Shown: positions 46,514 through 57,355 of the stretch, in pieces
Layout of the letters: each line of letters opens with the position of its first letter
Numbering within the stretch: the stretch's first letter is position 1
Origin: Saprospiraceae bacterium
GTDB lineage: Bacteria; Bacteroidota; Bacteroidia; Chitinophagales; Saprospiraceae
DNA: 64,000 nt
Assembly: GCA_016715465.1 (NCBI GenBank)
Contig: JADKAA010000024.1
Location: 682,001-746,000 of the forward strand
Direction: 5' to 3'
Translations under genes and position numbers: made by a program
Notes under the pieces: model-generated
What the model was told of the DNA's origin: nothing
The model's database searches: none
The model's input: only the letters and a program-made list of their open reading frames with translations

Positions 46514-48661
46514 TTAATTGAATACGTCATAAATATCTACAAAAGTGTTGTATGCAGGAAGGGTATTAGGTGTTGATCCTAAGCTCAAAGTACTAAGCCT
46601 GTTTCTAAAACTTCTGACACTGTTTACATTTGGATTTAAAGCTCCAAATATCATAGCAGGAGTAAATCCAGATATGTTATCAGGACCTGTTTTAAATGGG
46701 GTTAGTGGAGGATTTGGATCAGTCACAATATCTACTAAAGTATCACCCAAATCAAACATTAACCCAGCAGGAATGAATCCAAAACTCCATTCACCTCCTT
46801 CTCCTCCTAAACCAGTGGAGCCATACCTAAAACCTGTAAAATTTCCAAGTGCTTCTCCTAATGCTACACGTTCTGGGTCTGATCCAATTGCAAAATTTCC
46901 AAAATTTCCATAGGGACCTGTAACACCAGGTTGCAAAGAATTATTTATGATGTGATTTCTATATGGAGTCCAATATGATTCTCCAACTAAAGTATGATGT
47001 GAAGCATGTCCACATTCATGGAAATGTGTTCCCTTATATGTAGCTGCACCATCTGTTTGTGAATAATTGTTTGTTATGTCAGGATATAATGGACTTGTTA
47101 AAGCTGGGAGTACAGGCCCAATGCCAAATGCTATCAGTAATTGAGGCCATGAACTAAAAATATTACCTTGAAGCATTGGAGCTCCCCCAGTTGAGTTACC
47201 AGCATTTAGTAGATAATTAATTCTTGTTCTAGGTGCAGGTATTCCATCACCTCCTGCTCCCATCCTATATTCATTATCAGAATTTATAGTATGAGCACAT
47301 GCCCAATATCTCCTAGCCAGACTTTCGTTATCAATTGCACCATTTGAATAATGTACATAAATATCATTGTATGGAGGATGCTTAAATCTATCAACATAAT
47401 CATCCGCAACAACTAATGCTTGCCATACATACCATTTTCTCATGGCTCTCACTTTACAATTGCTATTTTGAAACTGTACCCACATCCAAACATTGTTTGA
47501 ATAGGATCCATTTAACCTCCAACAGCCATGAATATTTGTAAATGTTATATCCCCACTAAACCAAGTGTCTTTGAGTTTTACCATGACTGTTTTCACAGGC
47601 AATGGAGATCCATCAGTATCTACTTGTATACATCCTGCTGGAATGTTAGGATTATTTGGGATGGGACATCCACATTCATTTGTCAACTCTGGAGGATCTG
47701 GAAGACTTACCCCAGGAGTACATTCTACCCCCGATCCTACTCCCCAATTTTGTTCAAATTGACTACAGTCTTCTCCTGGGCCTATTTGAACTTTCCATGT
47801 TTTTACTGCTTGCCCTTGTTGATATTCAGTACATTCACAATAATCAGGATCTGGGTCTCCATCTGGTCCAGTCGGTGGTGGAAATACATCTAAACATGCA
47901 GGCCAATTTGGACTTCCTGGCAGACATGGTGGGTCAATTGGGTCTCCTCCACATGGATATTCGTTACAATCATTCCATCCAAGTTTACAACAAGGATAAT
48001 TGTCACATCCAGGATGGCAATCATCTTCTACATCATCTCCATCACCACCATTTCCTTCTGTTTCTGTAGGATGGGGTGATGTATCGCCTTCATAAATTTC
48101 ACCCACTTGATAGAAGGCTTGTTCTGCTACATAGGAATTGATAGGTGGAATAAAAAGGGCACTTATTAATTGATGTGGTACATTTGGTAAAGTTACATTT
48201 ATTGGTACACTTGCATATCTATAGGTATATGCACTGTCTTGCACCGCTGGATCAACGTAATAGTCTCCAGCTGTTGTAACCTCATACTCCAATGGAAATT
48301 CAAATACAGGGGTAAGGGTATTTATCTCCCAATCTTGTAGCTCAGCTAAATGATCTCCCGTTGTAGGTAGAAACTTAATGTATTTATGGGTAACAGGAAG
48401 AGCAACTAAATTTGTTCTATAAATGGTATTGAAAGCTAAAGTCATGTTTGTTATTGTATAAGGATTATTTCTTTGTCTTCCTAATACAGTAGCGGTCTCA
48501 GTCGTGTTGTCGTTGCTAGGAGTCCTAGTTCTGCTTTGTGTCGGTGTTTGAGTTGATGATTTATCAAGAGTTTTGTTATCAATGTCTTTCGCACAAGAGT
48601 AAATAAATATAGCAGCAACTGCAATTGCAAATAATTCAATGAAGTTTCTAAAATATTTCAT
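46514..48661 (-). CDS. Putative secreted zinc metalloprotease-like lipoprotein
   Basis: 715 aa. Lipoprotein signal FAIAVAAIFIYSCAKD. A low-complexity Thr/Ser/Arg segment follows (SSTQTPTQSRTRTP), then a Cys-rich, acidic region (about 190-310: DDVEDDCHPGCDNYPCC, DYCECTEYQQGQ). In the C-terminal third lies GTHFHECGHASHHTLVGESY at about residue 550, with HECGH fitting the HExxH zinc site of metallopeptidases. A zincin peptidase is therefore likely, but I cannot place it in a named family and the third zinc ligand is not certain. It is probably transcribed with the lipoprotein gene at 45707-46462. AT-rich composition and position inside the 5-kb insert suggest transfer. Confidence 0.7.
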   Translation of the reverse strand: MKYFRNFIELFAIAVAAIFIYSCAKDIDNKTLDKSSTQTPTQSRTRTPSNDNTTETATVLGRQRNNPYTITNMTLAFNTIYRTNLVALPVTHKYIKFLPTTGDHLAELQDWEINTLTPVFEFPLEYEVTTAGDYYVDPAVQDSAYTYRYASVPINVTLPNVPHQLISALFIPPINSYVAEQAFYQVGEIYEGDTSPHPTETEGNGGDGDDVEDDCHPGCDNYPCCKLGWNDCNEYPCGGDPIDPPCLPGSPNWPACLDVFPPPTGPDGDPDPDYCECTEYQQGQAVKTWKVQIGPGEDCSQFEQNWGVGSGVECTPGVSLPDPPELTNECGCPIPNNPNIPAGCIQVDTDGSPLPVKTVMVKLKDTWFSGDITFTNIHGCWRLNGSYSNNVWMWVQFQNSNCKVRAMRKWYVWQALVVADDYVDRFKHPPYNDIYVHYSNGAIDNESLARRYWACAHTINSDNEYRMGAGGDGIPAPRTRINYLLNAGNSTGGAPMLQGNIFSSWPQLLIAFGIGPVLPALTSPLYPDITNNYSQTDGAATYKGTHFHECGHASHHTLVGESYWTPYRNHIINNSLQPGVTGPYGNFGNFAIGSDPERVALGEALGNFTGFRYGSTGLGGEGGEWSFGFIPAGLMFDLGDTLVDIVTDPNPPLTPFKTGPDNISGFTPAMIFGALNPNVNSVRSFRNRLSTLSLGSTPNTLPAYNTFVDIYDVFN

Positions 48662-49281
48662 TTCTAAACATTTAAAGAGTTATAAATTTTTCATTAACTT
48701 TCATTTGGCGACATTTCAGATGTCTTAAGAGGCAAAGTTTATTTTAGATTTCCCTGCTGTCATCATAATTCACTTCTTAAGTTATATGAACAGTTTAGAA
48801 ATGCTACTTACTCACACTGCTTTTTACAAGTAAGATTAGTTTTTTATTTAACTGGATGAGAACGAATGTATAAGTGCAATCCTTTTACGCCTACATAACC
48901 TATTATTTTGCCAATTTGAGGGAAAGCAATTTGATTTGACGTAAAAAAACTTTCATCCCCGTTTACTTGTTAATTATCCAAATCTATTATTAAACGATGA
49001 CAGCCGTTTTATGCGGTTCCAAATCAGAACTCATCCATATTCAATCTCAGCTTGATATTTGTGTCGTCGTTTTTACAAACTCATTTCTTTAACAGCATGG
49101 TAAAATTAATCAAGAATAAACAAAATTAATCAAGAACAGTCAAATTTAAACATGGCCAGATGTATTTGGTATTAAATTTGTTAAAACTTACCATTAACTA
49201 AATAAAAGCAATATAATATTCTTAATTTAATTATTAAATTAGAATAAGATTTGGCACGAACTGCTAGCGCATTTTAAAAAA
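48662..49281. other. AT-rich intergenic region, right part of the 5-kb insert
   Basis: About 620 bases without a supported gene. It includes a short direct repeat, AAAATTAATCAAGAA twice near 49101-49135. It presumably holds the promoter of the metalloprotease gene, which I could not pinpoint. Confidence 0.4.
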
Positions 49282-49380
49282 ACACTGTGTATCGCTGAAC
49301 TAGCTGAACGAAATTTACTCCGCGAGGAAGGCAGGAAAATTTCGATCAAATCCTGACCTTACTCCTGGCTTGGGTCGCCG
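49282..49380. repeat. Fourth, partial copy of the tsaE/lspA junction repeat
   Basis: ACACTGTGTATCGCTGAAC and the following CGCGAGGAAGGCAGGAAAAT repeat the sequence at 44240-44271 and the start of each ~355-bp unit, and run directly into the lspA 3' end. The 5-kb insert (44272-49281) therefore lies between two copies of the same ~32-base sequence. Confidence 0.85.
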
Positions 49381-50038
49381 GTAGCCTGGGTTTCCGGGGT
49401 CGTTTCCGGTGCGGTTTTTTCTTTCTGGTCTGAGGTGAAAAAGCTGCGGTTAAAAATAATGATGGTGAGGACGCCTACCGTGATGGCACTGTCGGCCACA
49501 TTAAAAACCGGTCTGAAAAATTCAAACCGCTCCCCACCCCAAAAAGGCACCCACTCCGGAAGAATGGTATCGATCATGGGGAAGTACAACATATCTACCA
49601 CCTTACCCTGCAACATAGGCGCATAGCCGGTACCCCAGGATACAAACTGGGCAAGGCCTCCATGGTAGTGTGATTCCGAAAAGATCATGCCGTAAAAAAT
49701 GCTGTCGAGGATGTTGCCGATGGCTCCGGCCACAATCAGGCTAAAGCTTAAAAGCAGGGATTTTTTTCATTGGCTTTTAACAGACTGAACAAAATGTAAC
49801 CGAGGAAACCCGCCATAATGATGCGGAAGATGCTGAGTACATATTTGCCATTGATGCCACCGTAACTGATACCAAAGGCCATGCCCTCATTTTCCACAAA
49901 CTGAATCTTAGCCCAGTCTAGACCCAGGATGTTGAAGCCACTGCCATATTCGAGGTTGGTCTTGATCCAAATCTTGGACAATTGATCCACGACCAGGATT
50001 GCGGCGATGGTAAACAGAATTAGGTTTTTTTTATTCAA
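49359..50038 (-). CDS. lspA: Lipoprotein signal peptidase, one-base frameshift
   Basis: Inner-membrane aspartic peptidase that removes signal peptides of prolipoproteins. The first part has VDQLSKIWIKTNL, FVENEGMAFGI and membrane helices. After the break come VAGAIGNILDSIFYG and FRPVFNVADSAITVGV, which hold the two catalytic Asp residues. One T is missing in the run at 49761-49767 (A in the gene): restoring it gives EKKSLLLSFSLIVAGAIGN and a protein of about 226 aa. The longer loop between the Asp motifs and the Pro/Thr-rich tail (TAPETTPETQATGDPSQE) are extra relative to E. coli. The frame opens at TTG 50068, but a TAnnTTTG-like box overlaps that codon, so TTG 50038 is preferred. The gene is essential in most lipoprotein-rich bacteria, which supports a sequencing error. 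Confidence 0.88.
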
Positions 50039-50397
50039 GGTAAACAGCTTGTTTGAGGATGAGGACAAAAGTATGGAAAAATAGCATATTAAACCGGGTG
50101 AAAAGCTAAAATAGACCTTAACGATAAATCCTTAAAGCGGGTAACAGGGTGCATTTGATAAGGCAAAATGGAAGTTTTTGGGCTGGCAGAAAGCTCCAAA
50201 TGCCAGAAATACACCCTAAATCGGCTAAATACATGTTTTTATCGAAAAAAAAAGCAATAATCTGTGGTCAAAAGGTTAAAATCCTACTTTAAATTATATT
50301 TTTGTGCTGAAAATCAATAAGTTGCAGATTATAAACGACCTTAGTATCAAAATAAACCTTTTTTAATTCACATTGTTTAAACCGAACAATAGTTCAA
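50039..50397. other. Divergent promoter region between lspA and the DUF5686 gene
   Basis: No gene. A TACTTTTG box on the minus strand (50073 to 50066) fits lspA, and TATTTTTG at 50297-50304 fits the rightward gene. Confidence 0.5.
50297..50304 (+). promoter_or_regulatory. -7 box upstream of the DUF5686 gene
   Basis: TATTTTTG matches TAnnTTTG, 94 bases before the ATG. No good -33 element is visible. Confidence 0.45.
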
Positions 50398-52985
50398 ATG
50401 CTGCCTAAATATAAACTTCAAACGATATTATTTTTTGGATTTCTGTTCTCTGCTTATTTTACATTTGGTCAGTCTTTGACAATCGTACAGGGCCAGGTCA
50501 AAGATGCCAAGACCAAAGAAAACATGTTGTTTGTCAATGTACAATTTGACCAGACGGCCATCGGCACCACTTCAGATCTGGATGGAAAGTTTTACCTGGA
50601 AACCAAAGAGGTGGTATCCAAATTAACCGTGAGTTACATCGGCTACAAAACGAAGCAGGTGACCTTAAAAAGAGGTCAGGTCAATGACGTTACAGTAGAA
50701 TTGGAAGAAGAAGGAGTGACCATCAACGAAGTGGTGGTAAAAGCACAAAAATATACGAATAAGGGGAATCCGGCCGTTGACCTGATCCGAAAAGTCGTCG
50801 AACATAAAGACATCAACCGCAAGGAAGCCCACACGTATTACAGTTACAACAAGCACGAAAAAATGGAATTTTCGCTCAACAATGTAACCGATAAAATGCG
50901 TAACAACTTTATCTTCAAGCGGGTAAAATTTATTTTTGAGTATGCCGATACGAATGCAGAAACAGGCATGGTGTATCTTCCCGTATTTTTAAGGGAAAAT
51001 ATTTCAGATGTGTATTACCGCAAGAATCCCAATTCAAAGAAAGAATATGTGAGGGCAGAGCGGATCACCAATGCAGGCGATGTACTCAATTCCATGGGCA
51101 TTTCCAACATGACTTCCAATATGTATCAGGAAATCGACTTTTATGACAATACCGTCATGTTGCTGACCAATGGTTTCGTGAGTCCTATTTCCCCCATTGC
51201 CACGAATATCTATCGATTTTACATTCAGGATACCACCATTGTGAATGGCAAATCACTGATCCACCTGTTTTTTGCCCCGCGTACAAAAACAGACTTTGCC
51301 TTTACCGGCAACATGTGGGTGGCGAATGACTCGACCTATGCCCTACATAGAATCGATGCCGGCATTTCAAAAGACATCAACCTCAACTGGGTTAGAGAGC
51401 TACACATCACACAGGAATATGACTGGGTTGATAAGTCCGGCAAAGGTCTTGCGACAGATGGCTCTGATCAGCGGGCATTGATGTTGACTAAAGACAACAT
51501 CATCATTGATTTTGGCATTTCCCAGAAAGACAGTACGCGTTCTGTGCTGGGACGCAAGTCCACTTCTTATCAGCACATAAAGGTCGATGAGCCACTGGAA
51601 GATTCATTGTTCAATGTGGCGGGATCAGTTTACCGCGCACCGGACGCTTTAAAAAAACCTGAAGATTTCTGGAGCACGCACAGGCATATTCCACTGACGG
51701 AATCCGAGATGGGTGTTTATCAGATGGTGGACAGCCTCAACAACTTCAGGCCATTTAAGCGTTTTGTGAGCATTGCGAGGCTGTTGTTTGAAGGCTATAC
51801 GCCCATAGGAGGTTTCAATCTGGGGCCGGCCAATACTTTTTACAGTTTCAATCCGATCGAAGGTTTTCGTTTGAGGGTGGGAGGCCGCACCAATATGAAA
51901 TTCGATGAAAGGTTTATGATGGAAGGATACGGCGCTTATGGTTTTGGGGATAAAAAATTAAAAGGCTACCTGGCCCTGAGGTATAATTTTGGAAGCGCCG
52001 AACTGATGCGGTTTCCGTATAACCAATTGAAATTATGGTATGTGGATGACATCAGGATTCCAGGCCAGGAACTCCAGTTTATCCAGGAGGACAATATTTT
52101 TCTGTCCATCAAACGAGGGGTAAACAATAAAATGCTTTACACGAAAACGCTGGGTATTGAGTATTTGAAGGAACATGAAAATGGTTTTTCATTTAGTCTT
52201 ACGGCTAAAAAAGTGCGTCAAAGTCCGGCGGGTGCTTTGCTTTTTGATTATGATTCAATCAATGAACGATTATACAAAAGTGAAGTCAAAAGTGCTGAAT
52301 TGGGATTGATGCTCCGATATGCCCCCAATGAAAAGTTTTATGAAGGGTCAACTTACCGGACCCCGTTACTCAATAAACACCCCATTTTTGAATTGCGCTA
52401 TGCCGCGGGTTTAAAAAGCCCCAATGTCGGAGAATATAGTTACCACAGCCTTCAGTTAAAAGTTAAAAAGGTATTTTACATGCCACCTTTCGGATATTCA
52501 GAATTGGGTATTGAAGGAGGTCGCATTTTTGGTCAGGTGCCATACACCTTGCTTACTGCACACAGGGCCAACCAAACCTACGCTTATCAGTTGGAATCAT
52601 ACAACCTGATGAACTTTCTTGAATTTGTAAGCGACAAATATGCTTCCATCAACTATCAGCATAATTTCCAGGGTGTATTTTTTGGACGCATGCCTGTGAT
52701 TAAAAAGTTTAAGTGGCGTGAAGTGATTACGGTTAAAAGTTTGTGGGGTGGGCTCGATGACCAGAACATGCCGGATGTCAGTAACCAGTTGCTTCGCTTT
52801 CCGGTAGATGAAAATGGCCGGGTGCTTACCCATTCGCTTGAGCGCAAGCCTTACATTGAAACCAGTGTGGGCATTAGCAATATTTTCAGAGTGCTCAGGA
52901 TTGACTACGTGCGCAGAATCAACTATACCGACCTTCCCAATGTAAGCAAGTGGGGCATCAGGGCAGGGTGAAATTTGATTTTTAA
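50398..52985 (+). CDS. DUF5686-type outer-membrane protein with carboxypeptidase-regulatory-like domain
   Basis: About 862 aa when one base is restored. Signal peptide ending TFGQ; residues ~28-115 are a carboxypeptidase-regulatory-like domain (VQGQVKDAKTKENMLFVNV, GTTSDLDGKFYLET, LTVSYIGYKTKQVTL), followed by VTINEVVVKAQKYTNKGNPA. The central part (AHTYYSYNKHEKMEFSLNN, SDVYYRKNPNSKKEYV) and the C-terminal barrel match the DUF5686 family, whose role is unknown. The direct frame stops at 52971 (WGIRAG), but adding a G at 52966-52968 gives VKFDF and TAA at 52983, the aromatic C-terminal signature needed for barrel assembly. Even as read, only a few residues are lost. Confidence 0.88.
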
Positions 52986-53099
52986 GATTCCCGATTCAGG
53001 TAAGATTTATTGCTGATTTTATTCGACAAAATCAAATTATGATTCTGGTTTTGGTCTGATCAAACGTTTTGACTAAGTTTGCATAAAGTACGCACAGCT

Positions 53100-56000
53100 A
53101 TGGGCATCAGACGGTTAATTTGCATCTATTTATTTTATCCATTATTTATACTTCCATGCCATTTGATTGCGCAATGCACCTATCTTGCCTACGACGGTTT
53201 TGAAGCGGCTGCAGGAACCCCGTTGCAAGGGCTGTCAGGAGGCACAGGCTGGGCACAGCCCTGGTTTGTGCAGAATGGTAATGTAAATGTGCCCGGCTTT
53301 CAAATACAAGGCGCATCCCTTACCTATAGCGACCTGCAAACGATCCATAACAAGGGCATTGGAGGCAGAGACTACCTTGCCCTGGGCAGAAGATTGAATA
53401 CCGCTGATTCGGGTCCGTTTACCTACCTGGTGGCTGAAAATGAAAATGGCATTGGTACCGAAACCGGCGATACCCTCTGGCTTAGTTTTTTAATCAGGAA
53501 GTCCAATGACAACAATGAAGAGGTCTTTGCCGATTTGCACAACAATGATCTTTCGTGGTGTTCCGGCTGTGCTTCTCAGCACCTGGCTGTTGGATATTTT
53601 GGACCTACTTATCATGTGTCAGGGCAGCGCCGCTGGCACCTCCGGCTCAATGGAAATTTCTATGACACCGGCATTCAGGCCGCGCACAATACCACCTATC
53701 TCATGGTCATGCGACTGGTATTTCAGGTTTCAAATACGGAGGTAGCTCTGTATGTAAATCCTGCAGAACTGGGATTTGAACTACCCGGGTCTCCTACACT
53801 CACCCAGCAGACCAATACAGAAAACATCATCCGCAGCCTTGCGCTTTATCTGGGAAACTCTCCCGACAATGGAGCGATCGATGAATTGCGTTTTGCCACA
53901 TCCTATGCCTGTGTTACTCCGGATGCCGCCGTGCCGGTGAACTTGCCGCCCACTGCCGTTTTCGCACCGTCACAAAGTACAGCCCAGCTGCCTGTGACCA
54001 TTCAGTTTGACGGTTCAGCGTCAACAGACCCGGAAGGTCAATCCCTTACGTATCAATGGAATTTTGGCGATGGCAGTCCGACCCAGTCTGGGCCGGCAGT
54101 GGTGAACCATACTTTTAATGTATTGGGCCAGATCCCTGTGTCCCTTACTGTGAGTGACAACCTGGGCTTGCAGCATACCACTTACCAAACCTTAACCTTG
54201 CTGGATGAAAATAATACCTTTCCCTGTCAGACCAGAATTACCCCAATACAATTGGTTTCATGTGGACAGGGCAACGGTCGTTTAGCCGTACATGCGGGCT
54301 CGAATACCTTCGTTTTGCGCAACCAGAACAATGTGTCGATGCCGGTTGTCAATGGCAATGAATATCACAACCTGGCAGCTGGACAATACCGGCTTTATGT
54401 TTCGGGCAATGGCAATGTGTGTACTGATACCTTTACCGTGTTTATGCAGGTGGACAGCACCACTTGTCCGGGTTGGCAACCGCAACCATGTGCCATGGAC
54501 ATTGGTACCAATCTGAGTGGCTTCAGCGACTGGAGCGTAGAGCGACCGATGAAAAACCTGTTGAAACACATCCGGAATGAGGTGATTGGTTACTCGTCCA
54601 CCTGTTTTTGCTGGAATTCAAATGTTACTTCCCAGCTGAGTTTTGATGTCAATGGTTATCCGACCCATGCCCCGCAAACTACTTCGGCAGGCACCACCTA
54701 TATCCGGTATGTCATCTCCGCGGATGGCGGCAATTTCAGAGCAGACAGCAACTATGTCTTGTTGTATGACGGCATAGGTACGCTTGTTTTGTCCGGCAAT
54801 CTTACGGTAACTCAAAATACCCCGGGCAGGATCGCTTTCCGGGCAAATGACAATGAAAATTTTTCATTGAGCATTACATTTTCTGACGTCATTGACCACG
54901 TGCGCAACATCCGCATCGTGAGGCCACAGGATGAAGGGGTAAATCTTCAGGTCAGCCCATTTTACAACGTTTTTCTGGAGAAAATTACTCCGTTTCGCAC
55001 ACTTCGGTTTATGGACTGGGGTTCGACCAATGGCAATGCCAATGTGAGCTGGGCAGGGCGATCCCTGGTCTCGTTTTTCACCCATGCCGGTGACCGGGGC
55101 GTGCCCTATGAAGTGATGATCGGTCTGGCCAATGAAACAGGCAAAGATATATGGTTGTGTGTGCCCCATGCTGCGGATTCTGCCTATATCGCACAAATGG
55201 CCACCTTGTTTAGGGACAGCCTGAACGAAGACATCATTATTTATCTCGAATACAGCAATGAAGTCTGGAACTGGATTTTTCCACAGGCCCAATACAACGA
55301 CAACAACAGGCCGGCCAATCTGAACTATGGCAGGGCAATGGCTGAAAAAGCAGGTAAGGTATTTCGCATTTGGCACAATGTATTCGGTCCGGAACGTTGC
55401 CGTGTAAGGCGGGTTTTGGGCATCCAGGCCGGCTTCAACGACCTCAATGAACAAATATTGAGTCAGCTGCCCCACGAAGAATGGGACTTTGGATCACCTA
55501 CCCACTATTTTGGTTTGGACCATGGCAGTAGCGGCAATCCGAGGCTTGACCTGCTGGGTGCGTCTGCTACTGTAGCAGATGTCATGTCCAATGCGCAAAA
55601 TGCATGGCAGGGATTCAGGCCATCGGTAAAGCGGGATTATAACCTCATCAAGATATTTGGTAAAGAAGTGATAACCTATGAAGGTGGCCAACATTTTGTA
55701 GGCAATTCATTTGGCATTCCCTATGCTTATCAGCAAGCGATGTGGGATGCACAAAACGACGTACTCATGTATAATGTGTACAATGCCATGCACGATTCCA
55801 TTCGCAGCTGGGGCTGTAAGCTGGCTTGCAATTTTAGTCTGGCATCCCCACAGGAGTCTGTGTACGGGTCCTGGGGCGTATTACCCGATATTGACCTGCA
55901 GGGACCCTATGCCACCACTGCAAGAAAATACCAGGCTGTGTTGGATAATGCGGCGGCAGTCACTTGTGCAGACAGGAATGTTTGGACCGGGTTACAGGAC

Positions 56001-56192
56001 AACTCATGGGGCAATATATGCAACTGGGATAAATTTAAATTGCCCGGTGCGGAGACGGATGTGGTTATACCCTCACAGACTCCACACTCGCCACAAGTTG
56101 ATGTCATGGCCGTGGCAAAGACGGTGTTGTTGTGGGTCAATGCCATGCTTTCCATTGAGCCCAATTTTCAGTTGTTGCTGACCGGGCAATAA
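53100..56192 (+). CDS. Large secreted protein with PKD domain and glycoside-hydrolase-like module
   Basis: About 1030 aa from ATG 53100; a TTG seven codons earlier is less likely. Signal peptide ends HLIAQ. The first ~260 residues form a jelly-roll-like region (YDGFEAAAGTPLQGLSGG, LWLSFLIRKSNDNNEEVF). A PKD domain follows at about 290-370 (FDGSASTDPEGQSLTYQWNF, GDGSPTQ, HTFNVLGQIPVSLTV). The C-terminal half has RTLRFMDWGSTNGNANVSW, HAADSAYIAQMATLF and IYLEYSNEVWNWIFPQA, the last typical of TIM-barrel-type polysaccharide-associated proteins in Bacteroidota. Catalytic residues cannot be assigned. The end (AMLSIEPNFQLLLTGQ) lacks an obvious T9SS tail, so the protein may be truncated or released. 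Confidence 0.8.
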   Translation: MGIRRLICIYLFYPLFILPCHLIAQCTYLAYDGFEAAAGTPLQGLSGGTGWAQPWFVQNGNVNVPGFQIQGASLTYSDLQTIHNKGIGGRDYLALGRRLNTADSGPFTYLVAENENGIGTETGDTLWLSFLIRKSNDNNEEVFADLHNNDLSWCSGCASQHLAVGYFGPTYHVSGQRRWHLRLNGNFYDTGIQAAHNTTYLMVMRLVFQVSNTEVALYVNPAELGFELPGSPTLTQQTNTENIIRSLALYLGNSPDNGAIDELRFATSYACVTPDAAVPVNLPPTAVFAPSQSTAQLPVTIQFDGSASTDPEGQSLTYQWNFGDGSPTQSGPAVVNHTFNVLGQIPVSLTVSDNLGLQHTTYQTLTLLDENNTFPCQTRITPIQLVSCGQGNGRLAVHAGSNTFVLRNQNNVSMPVVNGNEYHNLAAGQYRLYVSGNGNVCTDTFTVFMQVDSTTCPGWQPQPCAMDIGTNLSGFSDWSVERPMKNLLKHIRNEVIGYSSTCFCWNSNVTSQLSFDVNGYPTHAPQTTSAGTTYIRYVISADGGNFRADSNYVLLYDGIGTLVLSGNLTVTQNTPGRIAFRANDNENFSLSITFSDVIDHVRNIRIVRPQDEGVNLQVSPFYNVFLEKITPFRTLRFMDWGSTNGNANVSWAGRSLVSFFTHAGDRGVPYEVMIGLANETGKDIWLCVPHAADSAYIAQMATLFRDSLNEDIIIYLEYSNEVWNWIFPQAQYNDNNRPANLNYGRAMAEKAGKVFRIWHNVFGPERCRVRRVLGIQAGFNDLNEQILSQLPHEEWDFGSPTHYFGLDHGSSGNPRLDLLGASATVADVMSNAQNAWQGFRPSVKRDYNLIKIFGKEVITYEGGQHFVGNSFGIPYAYQQAMWDAQNDVLMYNVYNAMHDSIRSWGCKLACNFSLASPQESVYGSWGVLPDIDLQGPYATTARKYQAVLDNAAAVTCADRNVWTGLQDNSWGNICNWDKFKLPGAETDVVIPSQTPHSPQVDVMAVAKTVLLWVNAMLSIEPNFQLLLTGQ

Positions 56193-56284
56193 AAATGTAA
56201 CTAAAAGCGGAACGTACAGCAAGACATTTGTTCGGTATGACGACGGTCATTGTCATTGTAGCCAGGGCCGTGCACTTTTGTAAC

Positions 56285-56662
56285 ATGTACAGGCCTCTTT
56301 TAGCCAAGTCATTGTTTATCATATTTACACTGACGCTTTCTCCGGTTCGGGAAATGGTGAAAATTCCATTTGCCATTTTGCATTACTTCGATCACGAATC
56401 CAAACTATCGGGTGAATCTTTGATCCGTTTTGTACGGCAGCATTACACAAATCCAATAAAAGACAGTGATTATTTAAAAGACATTCAACTGCCATTTAAA
56501 AGCGGCCAGGATAGCGGCACGCAATTTAACCTGATGGTTGTGTCTATTGACATTTTGGGCAACCAAACAGAGGTACCTGCTTCCAGATCAGAGCGTATCG
56601 GTTATCTCGTTCAATTGCCGTCGATGAGGGAAAACAACCGCATTTTTCATCCGCCAAAATGA
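56285..56662 (+). CDS. Hypothetical protein
   Basis: About 125 aa from ATG 56285; the frame opens at 56228, but the hydrophobic N-terminus MYRPLLAKSLFIIFTLTLSP fits a signal or anchor best from 56285. The mature part (MVKIPFAILHYFDHESKLS, IRFVRQHYTNPIKDSDYLKD, QFNLMVVSIDILGNQTEVP) has no recognisable domain. It stands alone between two unrelated genes. Confidence 0.55.
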   Translation: MYRPLLAKSLFIIFTLTLSPVREMVKIPFAILHYFDHESKLSGESLIRFVRQHYTNPIKDSDYLKDIQLPFKSGQDSGTQFNLMVVSIDILGNQTEVPASRSERIGYLVQLPSMRENNRIFHPPK

Positions 56663-56807
56663 TTTGATTTTCAGGTAATTTATTTTTACGGATATATATA
56701 ATTACCAGGGCTTAATGCATCTATGGCATCCACAGTCTTGTTGTAGCATGCGCCTGTAAATCTATTAGCGACTGTATTAATTTTTTTTACATTTTAAATC
56801 TATAGTG

Positions 56808-57305
56808 ATGAATGGAGCACACTGGCATCTGGTTTTAAACCACATGCCCATCATATTTCCCATGGTCGGACTCATAGTATTGATTGTCGCCATCATGGTA
56901 AAATCTTCGGTTATGGAAAGAACGGCTTATTTTATTTTTATACTTGGTGCGCTGGCTACCATTCCTGCCTTTCTCACCGGAGAAGGCGCAGAAGAAGTAG
57001 CGGAAGGCCTGCCGGGAGTGACCGAAAATCTGATTGGCATCCATGAGGAGATGGCAGAAACTTTTGCAGTATTTTCTTACGCGCTGGGCTTTCTTAGTCT
57101 GGTGACTTTGTATTTAAGCTGGAAGTCATCGTCCTTTGCGAACTGGCTGAAGTGGCTTATTGTGCCGCTTTGTGTAGTTACCCTGTATTTTGGGAGGACG
57201 ACGGGAACTTCCGGTGGAGAAATTCGCCACACAGAGATCAGGAGCGGAGCCCCGGTCACAAGCGGAGGAACGAACCAGGGTGGGTCGGAATCCGAAGATG
57301 ATTGA
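56808..57305 (+). CDS. DUF2231-like membrane protein
   Basis: 165 aa from ATG 56808; the GTG just before it also fits. Four hydrophobic helices: HLVLNHMPIIFPMVGLIVLI, TAYFIFILGALATIPAFLTG, FAVFSYALGFLSLVTLYLS and WLKWLIVPLCVVTLYFG. The N-terminal NGAHWHLVLNHMPI with conserved His residues and the GEGAEEVAEGLPGVTENLIG, IHEEMAETF loop are typical of this family, sometimes thought to bind heme; no activity is known. The C-terminal tail is Ser/Gly/Glu-rich. A clear terminator follows. Confidence 0.75.
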   Translation: MNGAHWHLVLNHMPIIFPMVGLIVLIVAIMVKSSVMERTAYFIFILGALATIPAFLTGEGAEEVAEGLPGVTENLIGIHEEMAETFAVFSYALGFLSLVTLYLSWKSSSFANWLKWLIVPLCVVTLYFGRTTGTSGGEIRHTEIRSGAPVTSGGTNQGGSESEDD

Positions 57306-57330
57306 GATATATAGAAATCGATAAAGGAAG

Positions 57331-57355
57331 GGCCGGAGATTTCCGGCCTTTTTTT
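57331..57355 (+). terminator. Rho-independent terminator
   Basis: GGCCGGA, four-base loop (GATT), TCCGGCC, then a run of seven T: a perfect 7-bp stem 26 bases after the membrane-protein stop. Confidence 0.92.
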
